Origin: Pedobacter endophyticus | GTDB lineage: Bacteria; Bacteroidota; Bacteroidia; Sphingobacteriales; Sphingobacteriaceae | Length of the DNA stretch: 64,000 nucleotides | Assembly: GCF_015679185.1 (NCBI RefSeq) | Contig: NZ_CP064939.1 | Coordinates: 3,038,001-3,102,000 of the forward strand | Reading direction: 5' to 3' | Shown here: positions 53,496-62,912 of the stretch, piece after piece | Position numbering within the stretch: position 1 is the first letter of the stretch | How the letters are laid out: every line of letters begins with the position of its first letter | Notes under the pieces: model-generated | What the model was told of the DNA's origin: nothing | Databases searched by the model: none | What the model saw: only the letters and a program-made list of their open reading frames with translations | Program-made: the position numbers and the translations under genes

Positions 53496-55754
53496 CTATT
53501 TACCCGAAACCGGCCTGTCGCTGGCTGTTACGCCCCAGGTTTTTGATGGTTCGCCACCCATAAAAATTTGCATTGAACCGCCATTTGCGATGGTTTTATG
53601 TAAGATATATGATTTTGAATAAGGCTTGCCATTAACCACAATGCGTTGAATATATTTGTTTTCGGCACTGTTATTAACCACTTTAATATCGAACTTTTTA
53701 TTTGCTGAGAGCTGAATGGATGCGCTGTTAATTAACGGACTGCCGAATACATAAGCGCCATTTGCGGGGTTTACAGGGTAAAATCCCATTGCCGAAAATA
53801 CATACCAGGCGCTCATTTGGCCAACGTCTTCATTTCCGCACAAACCATCAGGCTTTGAAGTGTAAAATTCGCGATCAATCTTCCTGATCAGATCTGCGGT
53901 TTTCCAAGGTTGGCCGGCATAGGCATACAAATACGGGATGTGGTGCCCCGGCTCGTTTCCTTGTGCATAGTTTCCGATCAAACCCGAGATATCAGGCGAA
54001 CTGTTTTCGCCGAGTTCTGCCTTTACCGAAAATAGCGAATCCAATTTGTTTACAAAAGGTTTATCACCGCCGAACAAGACAATTAATCCTTCTACATCTT
54101 GTGGTACGAGCCAGGTGTATTGCCAACCATTTCCTTCTGTGTAGTCATCTTCGCGGTGCTTGGAAGCAAAAGGGCTAAACGGCGATCGCCAACTGCCATC
54201 GGCAAGCTTGGGCCTCATAAACTGCACATCTTTATCAAAATACTGATTATACAGTTGTGCTCTTTTGCTAAAGTACGCATAATCGTCAGTTTTCCCCAGC
54301 GCTTTCGCAAACATAGCAATGCAGTAATCATCGATAGCATATTCGAGTGCCTTGGCAACAGATTCGTTTACCTTATCGGCAGGAATGTATTTAAGCTGCT
54401 GAATGTAATCGATGCCGTTTGTTTTTTGCATGGCCGATTGCTTTACCGCCTCGAACGCCAGATTTGCATCAAAGCCGCGATAGCCTTTCAAATAAGCATC
54501 AACAACCACCGGGACAGCGTGGTAGCCCACCATGGTATTGGTTTCGCTGCCCATTAAATGCCAAACAGGAAGCTTGCCTTGCTGCTTGTAAATGGCTAGC
54601 ATTGTATTTACTACGTCGCTTACACGGTCTGGATGCAAAATGGTATACAATGGGTTTGCAGCACGGTAAGTATCCCAGAGTGAAAAAGTGGTATAGTTGG
54701 TAAAGTCTGCCTTGCGGTAAATCTTTTTATCTGTGCCGAGGTAATCGTTGTTTACATCGTTAAAAAGCGATGGCGCAATCATGGTATGGTATAAAGCGGT
54801 GTAAAACACTTTTTTGGTGGTTGCAGAGGCATCAATTTTCACCTTCGCGAGCTCCTTTTCCCATTTTGCATCGGCACTTTTGGTGGTTGCCAAAAAATCC
54901 CATGCTGGCAATTCGGCTTTTAGGTTGAGTATTGCATTTTCGATACTTACAGGAGACAGCGCTACCTTAATTTGAAGCTTGTTGTTATTAATCGATGCGA
55001 AATCGATAACCGCCTTTAACTTTTTGCCTTTTACATCCTTGCTGTTTCTAACTTGTTCGTCATCGTAAATTGAGCACTTTGTAATCGGCTGCGACAGCTT
55101 AATTACAAAGTATAACCGCTGATCGCTTGCCCACCCTTTCGAGTTGCGATGCCCAACAATTGTTGTTGCATCGAGCTGCCTGAGCGAGGCATTTTGTGGT
55201 TCATCCCATCCTATGCCTTCAACTAAATCGATGATGATATGTGGTGTTGATGCATTTTTCGGGAAGGTGTATTGGTGGAAGCCTACACGCTCGGTAGCGG
55301 TTAGCTCGGCCTTAATGTGATATTTATCGAGCACCACGCTATAATAACCTGCCTTTGCAACTTCATTTTGGTGAGAGAACTTGGAGAGATATCCCGATTC
55401 GTCGTCGGCCGTTTTCCCTTTTTGCAACAGGGTGTTGCCAGTGGCGGGCATGATGGAAATATCGCCCAGATCGCCGATTCCGGTGCCACTTAAATGGGTA
55501 TGGGCAAAGCCGGTGATGGTATTGCTGGCGTAATTATAACCGCTGCACCAATCCCAACCCTCCATGATGTTGTTGGGCCCGAGCTGCACAGCCCCGAACG
55601 GAACATTGGCACCAACGAAAACGTGCCCGTGTTTTGCTGAACCGATCATGGGATCGACAAATTGGGTAAGCTTGTTTTTTTGCTGTGCAAATACTGCTGA
55701 TGATCCGATTGAGGTTGTTAACAACAAAACGGATAAAATTCTTTTGTAATGCAT
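53496..55754 (-). CDS. GH92 alpha-1,2-mannosidase
   Basis: 752 aa with a signal peptide ending SSAVFA-Q. The GH92 N-terminal block is VDPMIGSAKHGHVFVGANVP, followed by GPNNIMEGWDWCSGYNY and FAHTHLSGTGIGDLGDI. The C-terminal catalytic part contains EGNGWQYTWLVPQDVEGLI and CGNEDVGQMSAWYVFSAMGF. GH92 enzymes are calcium-dependent exo-mannosidases that remove alpha-linked mannose from N-glycans or yeast mannan. It lies downstream of a GH29 gene and upstream of the GH2 gene on the minus strand. Confidence 0.95.
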   Translation of the reverse strand: MHYKRILSVLLLTTSIGSSAVFAQQKNKLTQFVDPMIGSAKHGHVFVGANVPFGAVQLGPNNIMEGWDWCSGYNYASNTITGFAHTHLSGTGIGDLGDISIMPATGNTLLQKGKTADDESGYLSKFSHQNEVAKAGYYSVVLDKYHIKAELTATERVGFHQYTFPKNASTPHIIIDLVEGIGWDEPQNASLRQLDATTIVGHRNSKGWASDQRLYFVIKLSQPITKCSIYDDEQVRNSKDVKGKKLKAVIDFASINNNKLQIKVALSPVSIENAILNLKAELPAWDFLATTKSADAKWEKELAKVKIDASATTKKVFYTALYHTMIAPSLFNDVNNDYLGTDKKIYRKADFTNYTTFSLWDTYRAANPLYTILHPDRVSDVVNTMLAIYKQQGKLPVWHLMGSETNTMVGYHAVPVVVDAYLKGYRGFDANLAFEAVKQSAMQKTNGIDYIQQLKYIPADKVNESVAKALEYAIDDYCIAMFAKALGKTDDYAYFSKRAQLYNQYFDKDVQFMRPKLADGSWRSPFSPFASKHREDDYTEGNGWQYTWLVPQDVEGLIVLFGGDKPFVNKLDSLFSVKAELGENSSPDISGLIGNYAQGNEPGHHIPYLYAYAGQPWKTADLIRKIDREFYTSKPDGLCGNEDVGQMSAWYVFSAMGFYPVNPANGAYVFGSPLINSASIQLSANKKFDIKVVNNSAENKYIQRIVVNGKPYSKSYILHKTIANGGSMQIFMGGEPSKTWGVTASDRPVSGK

Positions 55755-55851
55755 GTTTAATCTTTAGGTAAATAAACGCTAAGGTAAAACGTTTTATGTC
55801 AAGTTTTGTGTCACAATATAAATAGAGATCAGTGTTTGCAACAGCAGCCTA

Positions 55852-57177
55852 TCACTCAGACACTTCTAAAACAACCACATTGTCTTCATCATTGTTAAAG
55901 GCGGTGGATATTTGGTAAAGGCCTTTTTTAAGCGAATAATTTACGGGTGCTTTTCCTTTAAGCAAATAGGCTTTCTTGATCTTTTTGAAGCCCACCGGAG
56001 TAAAGGCTACGGTGGTGAGTTTGCTATCGAGAATGTGTAGGTAAATCTTATTTCCGGCCTGTGTCATGCTCCAATTATCACTCGGCTTTACATAACCTGC
56101 GTTGGTATTGTAAATGCTTTCGCCGTAGGTTTTGAGCCAATTACCCATTGCAGCCAAGCGATCTTGAAACTCCGGCTGGATTTTTCCGTTTGGCATTGGG
56201 CCAACATTCAGCAGCAGGTTAGAACCCAAACTTGCCGCCCGAACCAGCATGTTTATCAGCTTTTTTTCGGATTTATAAGTAGTATCGCTCAGGTTGTATC
56301 CCCATGAATTGGATATGGTTTCGCAGGTCTCGAGCGGAAGCTGATCAGACGGTTTCTGAAAACTCAGCCCCGACTTATTTTCTCCTGGCAAATCGCGTTC
56401 AAACATTTGAAAATCTTCTCCGGCAAAGGGTGTTAAATGGTGGTTATTGCCAATCATACACTGCGGTTGCAGCTTGTGTATTAAATCGTAAATCTCATTA
56501 TACTTCCAATCTATCCTGGATTTGCGGTCTTTGGCACCTTCGGGTGCTGTTTGATCCCAATGGCCATCAAACCAAATCCCACCTATTTCACCATAATTGG
56601 TTAGTAATTCTGTTAGCTGGTTCTTCATAAACTGCAGGTAACTGGCGTAATCGCCCTTTCCTTTCCTACCCGAATGTTGGCCTGTTCTTCCGGTTTGGTG
56701 AGGATAATCTTCCCGTCGCCAGTCTAAGAGCGAATAATACAGATAGAGCTTTATTCCTTGTTTATGGCACTCGTCGGCCATCATTTTTACCACATCCTTT
56801 TTGTAAGGGGTATTCATGATGTTAAAATCCGAGTACTTTGTATCCCACATGCTAAACCCATCGTGATGCCGGGTAATCAGCGTGATGTATTTCATTCCGG
56901 CATTTTTAGCCATGCTTACCCATTGCTGGGCATTAAAATCTATCGGGTTGAAAAAATCTTTGAGGTTGGTGTAATTATGCACGGTGAGCTTTCTCTCGTT
57001 CATTACCCACTCTCCGCTTCCGGGAATGCTAAATGGCCCCCAATGGATAAATAATCCGAAGCGGGCATCATTAAACCATTCCCTTTGTTTTAGGTTTGAG
57101 GCAGAAGGCACGTAATCTTGTGCATGTAACTGAAGGGTTAAAAGCAGGCCAAGGCCCACCAGAAATAATTTTCTCAT
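55852..57177 (-). CDS. GH29 alpha-L-fucosidase
   Basis: 441 aa with signal peptide MRKLFLVGLGLLLTLQLHA-Q. Family blocks are WFNDARFGLFIHWGPFS, ITLITRHHDGFSMWDTK and GIGGIWFDGHWD-type segment, whose Asp (EIGGIWFDG) is the nucleophile. The C terminus is a short beta domain. It removes alpha-linked fucose from glycans, acting in the periplasm or outside. Gene order with GH92 (97-nt gap) and GH2 suggests a glycoprotein-glycan utilisation cluster. Confidence 0.94.
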   Translation of the reverse strand: MRKLFLVGLGLLLTLQLHAQDYVPSASNLKQREWFNDARFGLFIHWGPFSIPGSGEWVMNERKLTVHNYTNLKDFFNPIDFNAQQWVSMAKNAGMKYITLITRHHDGFSMWDTKYSDFNIMNTPYKKDVVKMMADECHKQGIKLYLYYSLLDWRREDYPHQTGRTGQHSGRKGKGDYASYLQFMKNQLTELLTNYGEIGGIWFDGHWDQTAPEGAKDRKSRIDWKYNEIYDLIHKLQPQCMIGNNHHLTPFAGEDFQMFERDLPGENKSGLSFQKPSDQLPLETCETISNSWGYNLSDTTYKSEKKLINMLVRAASLGSNLLLNVGPMPNGKIQPEFQDRLAAMGNWLKTYGESIYNTNAGYVKPSDNWSMTQAGNKIYLHILDSKLTTVAFTPVGFKKIKKAYLLKGKAPVNYSLKKGLYQISTAFNNDEDNVVVLEVSE

Positions 57178-57200
57178 AAAAAGTAATTTGGTTAGTTTTT

Positions 57201-58892
57201 TTAGTCTATTGAAGCGGTTGCCTTTGTGGGCTTCCCGATCACCTTGTAATTACCATCGCCCTTTAATATGGCCAGTATCTGCGCTTGATTGGCAAACAGT
57301 TTCCTGGCAGCGGCCAGTTCCTTATCGTACTGAAAGCTTTGTTCTATCCTGCCTTTTTCGTAAAAATAACGGCTAATTATCTGTGTCTCCAAAACCCGCT
57401 TAATTTCAGCCTTGTGGCTGGTCAAATCGGTTTTTTTCGAAGAAGTTAACCTGGCTTTGAGATTATTGAGGTCGGTTTTTACTTCAACTGATTTATTTTC
57501 CTTTTCGGCTGATGCCTGCAATTCTGCAAGCAATCGTTCGGTGCGGCTTTGGTAGCTCAAATCTTTCTCAACCAGCGTATTCGCAAAAGCGGTATAATCG
57601 GCGTCGGAGATTTGGAAATCTTTTGCAGCTGCTAAACTCGGCTTTTGCTTTTTATATTGGTTTGCAAAGGCGAAGAACAGGTTTTTGTTAATGAGCGAAA
57701 GGGTAATGGGGCTTAACTTATCAGCGTCGACCACAATGTCGGGATAGACGCCATTTCCACTGTAAACGTTTCTGCCAGTTTTTGTGGGATACATCGTCAT
57801 TGTAGAATCTGCAAAGCGTTCTGCCATGCCATTGGCATCTTTATGGGCGTAATCTAACTTTTGAATACACCTGCCTGATGGCGTGTAGTATTTTGCAACT
57901 GTTACTTTAACTAAGCTGTTATACGGCAAGTTAAACGTTTGCTGCACGAGGCCTTTTCCATAGCTTCGCTGGCCAATAATAATGCCGCGGTCTAAATCTT
58001 GCAAGGCGCCGGCAACAATTTCTGAGGCTGAGGCAGAATTGCCATTTACCAAAACAACGAGGGGCAAACTCGCCGCAACGGGCGCTGCAAAGGTTTTGTA
58101 GGTAATGGTTTTTTCAACGTTTTTCCCTTTTTGTGTAACCACTAATTGGTCTTTAGCTACAAAAAGGTTAACGATTTTAACGGCTTCTTGCAGAATCCCA
58201 CCACCATTGTTCCTTAAATCGAGTACAATGCCCTTAGGGTTTTCTTTTTGAATGGCCATAAGTGCATCTTTAACTTCCTGCCCGGCATTTTCTAAAAATT
58301 TATCTAACTTAATGTAGCCTATGCCATCGCCCACCATACCTGAGTAGGATACGTTTGGCTGCTTAATCTCATCACGCACCAACTTTTTAGGCATCTCCTT
58401 GCCATCTCTCAATAAAATAAGGTCGACAGGCGTTCCTTTAGGGCCGCGTAAAAGTTGACTGACCTCAATCCGCTCTTTTCCCTTCACTGCGATACCATTA
58501 ATGCTTACGATCTGATCGCCGGCTTTTACATCACTTTTATTTGCAGGATAGCCCTCGCTAACCTCATTTACAAACAACCTGCCCTCTATAAATACAGTGC
58601 TTGCCCCAATGCCGCCATATTGTGTGCTCACGTATTTAAGCTTATAATCTTCAATTTCAGATTCTGGAACGTATTCGGTGTAGGGGTCTAAGCTTTCCAA
58701 CATGGCATCGATACCCGTTTTCATGAGCAGCGGAGCATTGGTGTCATCAACGTAATTGATATTGATCTCTTTGTATAATGAGGCGAAAATATCGAGGTTT
58801 TTAGATACCAGGAACAAATCTTCTTTAAAAGAAAAGGATAGGATAGCGAAGCCGAACGTGGCTGCTAAAAGACCGTATTTTAGTTTTTTCAT
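57201..58892 (-). CDS. S41 family carboxy-terminal processing protease
   Basis: 563 aa. An N-terminal hydrophobic segment (MKKLKYGLLAATFGFAILSF) anchors or exports it. A PDZ domain (YGGIGASTVFIEGRLFVNEV to GAVKAGDQIVSING-type region, about 90-170) is followed by the S41 catalytic domain. The Ser is in NSASASEIVAG and the Lys in YGKGLVQQ. A long helical C-terminal extension is present. It is 24 nt upstream of the GH29 gene on the same strand, though CtpA-type proteases are usually unrelated to glycan use. Confidence 0.93.
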   Translation of the reverse strand: MKKLKYGLLAATFGFAILSFSFKEDLFLVSKNLDIFASLYKEININYVDDTNAPLLMKTGIDAMLESLDPYTEYVPESEIEDYKLKYVSTQYGGIGASTVFIEGRLFVNEVSEGYPANKSDVKAGDQIVSINGIAVKGKERIEVSQLLRGPKGTPVDLILLRDGKEMPKKLVRDEIKQPNVSYSGMVGDGIGYIKLDKFLENAGQEVKDALMAIQKENPKGIVLDLRNNGGGILQEAVKIVNLFVAKDQLVVTQKGKNVEKTITYKTFAAPVAASLPLVVLVNGNSASASEIVAGALQDLDRGIIIGQRSYGKGLVQQTFNLPYNSLVKVTVAKYYTPSGRCIQKLDYAHKDANGMAERFADSTMTMYPTKTGRNVYSGNGVYPDIVVDADKLSPITLSLINKNLFFAFANQYKKQKPSLAAAKDFQISDADYTAFANTLVEKDLSYQSRTERLLAELQASAEKENKSVEVKTDLNNLKARLTSSKKTDLTSHKAEIKRVLETQIISRYFYEKGRIEQSFQYDKELAAARKLFANQAQILAILKGDGNYKVIGKPTKATASID

Positions 58893-59343
58893 TCCTTAAA
58901 TGTTTTTCAGGCGGGCTTCTTCAAAATTGTATCGCTACCGATTTGATTGGCACAAGGGTAAATGTACAAAAACCAGCAAACATTAAAAAAGCTTATTGCT
59001 TTGAGGGCGTAAAATAACTACATCCGTTGACTGAAGTCAACGGCAATGATTGATATTTTGGAAAGAAGAGCTTTTAAGCGAATCGTCATTGCGAACTGAA
59101 GCGACGCCTAAGTAGGAGGGTGAAGCAATCTGGTTTCAATTTGTCCGAAGGAAAAGAAATTATTATCTTAAAGCCTGTTTCCTGTGGTATCGGCCAATGC
59201 CTTTTGGATAGTGAATATTTTTAACCGTTGACTGAAGTCAACGGCAATGAGATGAAGCTATGATACGCATTTTGAGTAGCAAATGATTTTTAGTCATCGA
59301 CTGAAGTCGACAGCAATGAATGCTATTTCGGTGAATCGAATTC
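58893..59343. repeat. Spacer with three CCGTTGACTGAAGTCAACGG hairpins
   Basis: Perfect palindromic units at 59023-59042 and 59225-59244, and a variant with ATCGACTGAAGTCGACAG at about 59296-59313, each followed by CAATGA. They surround a duplicated gene tail (59166-59217). No complete gene is present. Confidence 0.8.
59166..59217 (-). pseudogene. Duplicated 3' tail of the 71-aa gene
   Basis: 52 nt matching 59342-59393 with few mismatches. In minus-strand sense it reads FTIQKALADTTGNRL and stop, against FTIQKALADTKGNRL and stop in the intact gene. The reading frame is conserved, but the upstream part is missing and replaced by hairpin repeats, so it is a remnant of a tandem copy. Confidence 0.75.
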
Positions 59344-59559
59344 TTAAAGCCTGTTTCCTTTGGTATCGGCCAATGCTTTTTGGATGGTAAATTCGATGTA
59401 AGTGCGGTCGCGTTTTACCAGTCGCATTAAATCTGCTACCAACTGATCTTCGTTGCCTGGTGTAAAATCTAAGGGTTCGTTGGCCAGATCGCGGTACTTG
59501 CGCAAGAATTTGGTTTTTACCTTAAATGCGGTTTCGGGAGTAAGTTGAAAATTAGCCAT
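59344..59559 (-). CDS. Small conserved-looking hypothetical protein, 71 aa
   Basis: MANFQLTPETAFKVKTKFL opens a short, charged, helical protein with LADTKGNRL at the end. No membrane segment. No family is recognised. Conservation of the duplicated tail next to it in the same frame suggests it is a real gene. A TA-rich spacer separates it from the divergent outer-membrane barrel gene. Confidence 0.65.
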   Translation of the reverse strand: MANFQLTPETAFKVKTKFLRKYRDLANEPLDFTPGNEDQLVADLMRLVKRDRTYIEFTIQKALADTKGNRL

Positions 59560-59727
59560 ACAGATTTATTTGCTGCAAAAGTAAAAAATATTTATATAGG
59601 TTGGAGCCATTTTATAGGAAAGTAAGAAAAGCTTTGCAGGTTTATTATTTCTTGCACGATAATTGTGTTAAATCGCCGTTATAAATCGAAAAATTTATAC
59701 ATCCCTATTTTAAACTAAAAGAAAATT

Positions 59728-60330
59728 ATGAAAAAGATCATCCTATCTGTTGTTTTCCTAACTGTTTGTTGGGCAACATCACAAGCACAAACTTTTAACC
59801 TGGGTATTAAGGCAGGCGTAAACCTTGCAAAAATCAATGCCGATTTTGCCAAGGAAGAAAACAGGCTTGGCTACCAGGTTGGTGCATGGGCACGCGTTGG
59901 TGGTGCCAGTTTTTATGTACAGCCCGAAGCCTATATTGGAAGCAAAGGAAACAAGTTCATTAGCATCACCCAAACGGATGGCAATGAAGTTTCGGCAGAG
60001 GGTAAGGTGAAATTCACAACGTTAACGGTACCTGTTCTGTTCGGTACAAAGTTCGGAGCCAACAACCTTAACTTTCGCTTAATGGCTGGTCCGGCGATTT
60101 CGTTTGTACTGGATGAAAATTCGAGCTTCAGTTCTGCTTACCAGCAAGCAACTGATTTTAATGATTACAAAAACCAGGCTTTTGCCATTCAGGCGGGTGC
60201 GGGCGTTGATGTTGGCGCTATTTCTGTCGATTTGCGTTACGAAGCTGGCTTAACAAACATTAGCAACAGCGATAGGTATAGCCAAAAACAAAATGTGTTT
60301 CAGTTGAGCTTAGGACTTAAGGTTTTGTAG
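59728..60330 (+). CDS. Outer-membrane beta-barrel protein (porin family)
   Basis: 200 aa with signal peptide MKKIILSVVFLTVCWATSQA-Q. The mature part is a small barrel starting with FNLGIKAGVNLAKINADF and alternating hydrophobic strands up to FQLSLGLKVL. This is the OmpW/OmpA-like 'porin family' layout common in Bacteroidota. Substrate or partner is unknown. A terminator follows 20 nt after the stop. Confidence 0.9.
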   Translation: MKKIILSVVFLTVCWATSQAQTFNLGIKAGVNLAKINADFAKEENRLGYQVGAWARVGGASFYVQPEAYIGSKGNKFISITQTDGNEVSAEGKVKFTTLTVPVLFGTKFGANNLNFRLMAGPAISFVLDENSSFSSAYQQATDFNDYKNQAFAIQAGAGVDVGAISVDLRYEAGLTNISNSDRYSQKQNVFQLSLGLKVL

Positions 60331-60351
60331 AAAAACCAGAATGAATAAAAG

Positions 60352-60379
60352 AAAGGCTGCCAATTTGGTGGCCTTTTTT
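60352..60379 (+). terminator. Terminator of the barrel gene
   Basis: Interrupted stem AAAGGC-TG-CCAA/TTGG-TG-GCC followed by TTTTTT. Confidence 0.75.
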
Positions 60380-60766
60380 GTTTCGTGTGGACACATCTTA
60401 CTCCATAAGTCGTCATTCCCGCGCAGGCGGGAATCTTAAGGCTTTTCCATTAAGATCCCCAGTCAAGCTGAGGATGACGACCGTTCATAGTTGTCGTCCG
60501 ATTTATTTGGCTAAACATTATTTTAAATGGCTGTTATTCAGTCGGCTATCGAAACATAAGCCCGGCCTCGCAATGACGGAAATAAAACGTCACCCTGAGC
60601 GGAGTCGAAGGGCTCATCTAAACGCCACAGACCTTGCGCTTCAAAGAAATAATAAAGCGAAAACTTTGTTAATTTAGTGCCTCCCTCAAACTTGTAAAAA
60701 TGCCATTACAGCAGGCCGTTAACCTTAAAAAATGCTGATTTTTATAGAAATCATTAAAAATCATCC
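60380..60766. repeat. Spacer with interspersed repeats
   Basis: No gene. It contains CGTCATTCCCGCGCAGGCGG and continuation (about 60411-60440), AAGCTGAGGATGACGACCGT (about 60465) and CCTGAGCGGAGTCGAAGGGC (about 60593). These are members of the same families as in other spacers. Confidence 0.7.
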
Positions 60767-62605
60767 ATGAAATATCTTTGTCTTTTTCTTTTTGCATTGC
60801 TGTTTTCGTTCACTGTAAATGCTCAAAATTTTAAATATGCCTTTGTAACCGACACGCATGTTGGTTCGCCAACTGGTGAGGAAGATTTAAATCGAACCGT
60901 TGCGGATATTAATGGGCTGAACGACATCGATTTTGTGATTGTAACGGGCGACGTAACTGAAATGGGCACCAACAACGAGCTTAAGTTGGCAAAGGGCATT
61001 TTATCGAAACTCAATAAGCCATATCATATCATCCCCGGAAACCACGATACGGGATGGTCCGAGTCGGGAGGGGTAAATTTTATAAAGGAATTTGGTGGCG
61101 ATAAGTTTACGTTTGATTATAAAGGTTATCGTTTTATTGCCTGTGCTTCTGGCCCTTACGTAAGGATGAGTGATGGGCATATCCCCAGAGACGCAACTGT
61201 TTGGCTCGACAGCTTGCTCAAGGCAACACCTAAAAACATGCCGATTGTTTTTGCCAATCACTACCCGTTAGATAATAGTTTGGATAATTGGTACGAGGCA
61301 ACGGATCGGTTGAAGAAATACAACATTCAATATGCCATTTGCGGCCATGGCCACAATAACCACCCCTACAATTTCGAAGGCATTGAGGCAACAATGGGTC
61401 GATCTAACTTAAGGGCGAAAGACAGTATTGGGGGTTATAATATTGTAACGATGACAAAGGATTCGGTGTTTTTTCAAACCAAAAAACCGACGGAGGAAGT
61501 TCTTCCCGCCTGGCGGAAGATTGCGTTGAAAACCTTTCGGCCGGATGCTAAAAAATACGAGCGTCCTGATTTTTCAATTAATACCAAATATCCGAATACC
61601 AAAGCGTTATGGACGTATCACTCAAACGCCAATGTAGTCAATACGCCAACTTTTACAGGCAACAATGTCATTTTTGGTAATAGTTTAGGATGGGTTGAGG
61701 CTTTAAACAAAAAAACCGGCAAAAAAGTATGGACATTTAAAACAAAGGGAGCTATTTATTCTTCGCCGGTGGCTGTGGGTAATCTGGTGATTTTCGGTTC
61801 GGGTGATGGAACTATTTACGCCCTGAATGCGAAAACTGGTAAAGCCATTTGGCAAAAGGCTACGGCCAATTCGGTGTTGGGCTCTCCTGTGGCTGCCGAT
61901 GGGCATGTATTTATAGGCGGTAGCGACAATAATTTCAGAGCGCTGGATGTTAAAACGGGCAAAGAAATTTGGGCTTTTAATGGCGTTGAAGGTTCTATTG
62001 TTGGCAAACCGCTGATTTACCAAGGTAAGATTATTTTCGGCTCGTGGGGCAGGCATTTATATGCGCTCGATATAAATACAGGCGCTTTGGTATGGAAATG
62101 GGATAACGGTCACGCCAACAGGATGTTTTCGCCTGCGATGGTAACACCGGTTGCTTATAAAGGCATTGTTTACATTGCAGCTCCCGACCGGTATTTGACG
62201 GCGATTGACGCCTCGAACGGCAGCACGCTGTGGCGCAACAAGGAGGCTACGGTTAGGGAATCAATCGGCCAATCTGCAGATAGCACCATTATTTATGGCA
62301 AAACCATGCAAGATGAAATTGTTGCTTATAAGGCGCAGGCCCAAGATCCGGGCGTACTTTGGCGATTGAATGTAGGTTTCGGCTATGAACATGTTCCTTC
62401 TATGTTGATAGAAAAAGCCGGAAATGTGTTTTTTGGCACCAAGAACGGCGTTATTTATGCGATCGACCCTAAACAAAAAACCACCGTTTGGGCACATAAA
62501 ATTGATAACTCAATGGTAAATACGGTAAATGTGATCGATGGCAAAAATGTATTGGCGAGCACAATGGATGGTAAGGTGGTATGGTTGGAAGTAGCCTCTT
62601 CCTAG
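60767..62605 (+). CDS. Metallophosphoesterase fused to a PQQ-like beta-propeller
   Basis: 612 aa with signal peptide ending TVNA-Q. Residues about 20-240 are a calcineurin-like phosphoesterase: FVTDTHVGSP, VIVTGDVTEMG, IIPGNHDTGW, VFANHYPLD and ICGHGHNNH. From about 270 a propeller of repeated blades follows (ALNKKTGKKVWTFKTKGAIY; ALNAKTGKAIWQKATANSVL; ALDVKTGKEIWAFNGVEGSI). The architecture points to an exported hydrolase with a binding propeller. The substrate is unknown. Confidence 0.88.
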   Translation: MKYLCLFLFALLFSFTVNAQNFKYAFVTDTHVGSPTGEEDLNRTVADINGLNDIDFVIVTGDVTEMGTNNELKLAKGILSKLNKPYHIIPGNHDTGWSESGGVNFIKEFGGDKFTFDYKGYRFIACASGPYVRMSDGHIPRDATVWLDSLLKATPKNMPIVFANHYPLDNSLDNWYEATDRLKKYNIQYAICGHGHNNHPYNFEGIEATMGRSNLRAKDSIGGYNIVTMTKDSVFFQTKKPTEEVLPAWRKIALKTFRPDAKKYERPDFSINTKYPNTKALWTYHSNANVVNTPTFTGNNVIFGNSLGWVEALNKKTGKKVWTFKTKGAIYSSPVAVGNLVIFGSGDGTIYALNAKTGKAIWQKATANSVLGSPVAADGHVFIGGSDNNFRALDVKTGKEIWAFNGVEGSIVGKPLIYQGKIIFGSWGRHLYALDINTGALVWKWDNGHANRMFSPAMVTPVAYKGIVYIAAPDRYLTAIDASNGSTLWRNKEATVRESIGQSADSTIIYGKTMQDEIVAYKAQAQDPGVLWRLNVGFGYEHVPSMLIEKAGNVFFGTKNGVIYAIDPKQKTTVWAHKIDNSMVNTVNVIDGKNVLASTMDGKVVWLEVASS

Positions 62606-62744
62606 CCTCTCCCTATCAACGTTTGTGGGTTACTTTCTGAAGTGCAGGTCCCTCTCCAGAAGAGAGGGAAACAAAGATCCTCTCCCTATCAACGTTTGTA
62701 ATTTAGTTTCTGAGGTGCAAATCCCTCTCCAGAAGAGAGGGAAA
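62606..62744. repeat. 73-bp tandem duplication after the phosphoesterase gene
   Basis: Two units starting at 62606 and 62679 share CCTCTCCCTATCAACGTTTG, then TTTCTGA-GTGCA and CCCTCTCCAGAAGAGAGGGA, which is itself a short hairpin. A further CTCTCCCGGAGAGGG hairpin lies near 62788-62802. Confidence 0.75.
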
Positions 62745-62853
62745 TGGAAGTACGTGGGTTCAACCCGCTGCCCTTCAAAAACCCGCTCTCCCGGAGAGGG
62801 CCATTACTGAAATTGCCTTACTACGTCCTTTCAAAGGGTGAGGCTTGAAAACT

Positions 62854-62892
62854 AAAAAACCTCCGCCAAACTTTATGTTCGACGGAGGTTTT
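62854..62892. terminator. Bidirectional terminator
   Basis: AAAACCTCCG (about 62856-62865) pairs with CGGAGGTTTT (62883-62892) around a 17-nt loop. It separates the plus-strand phosphoesterase from the minus-strand SusD gene. Confidence 0.75.
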
Positions 62893-62912
62893 AACATAAT
62901 TAGTTGTTTACG

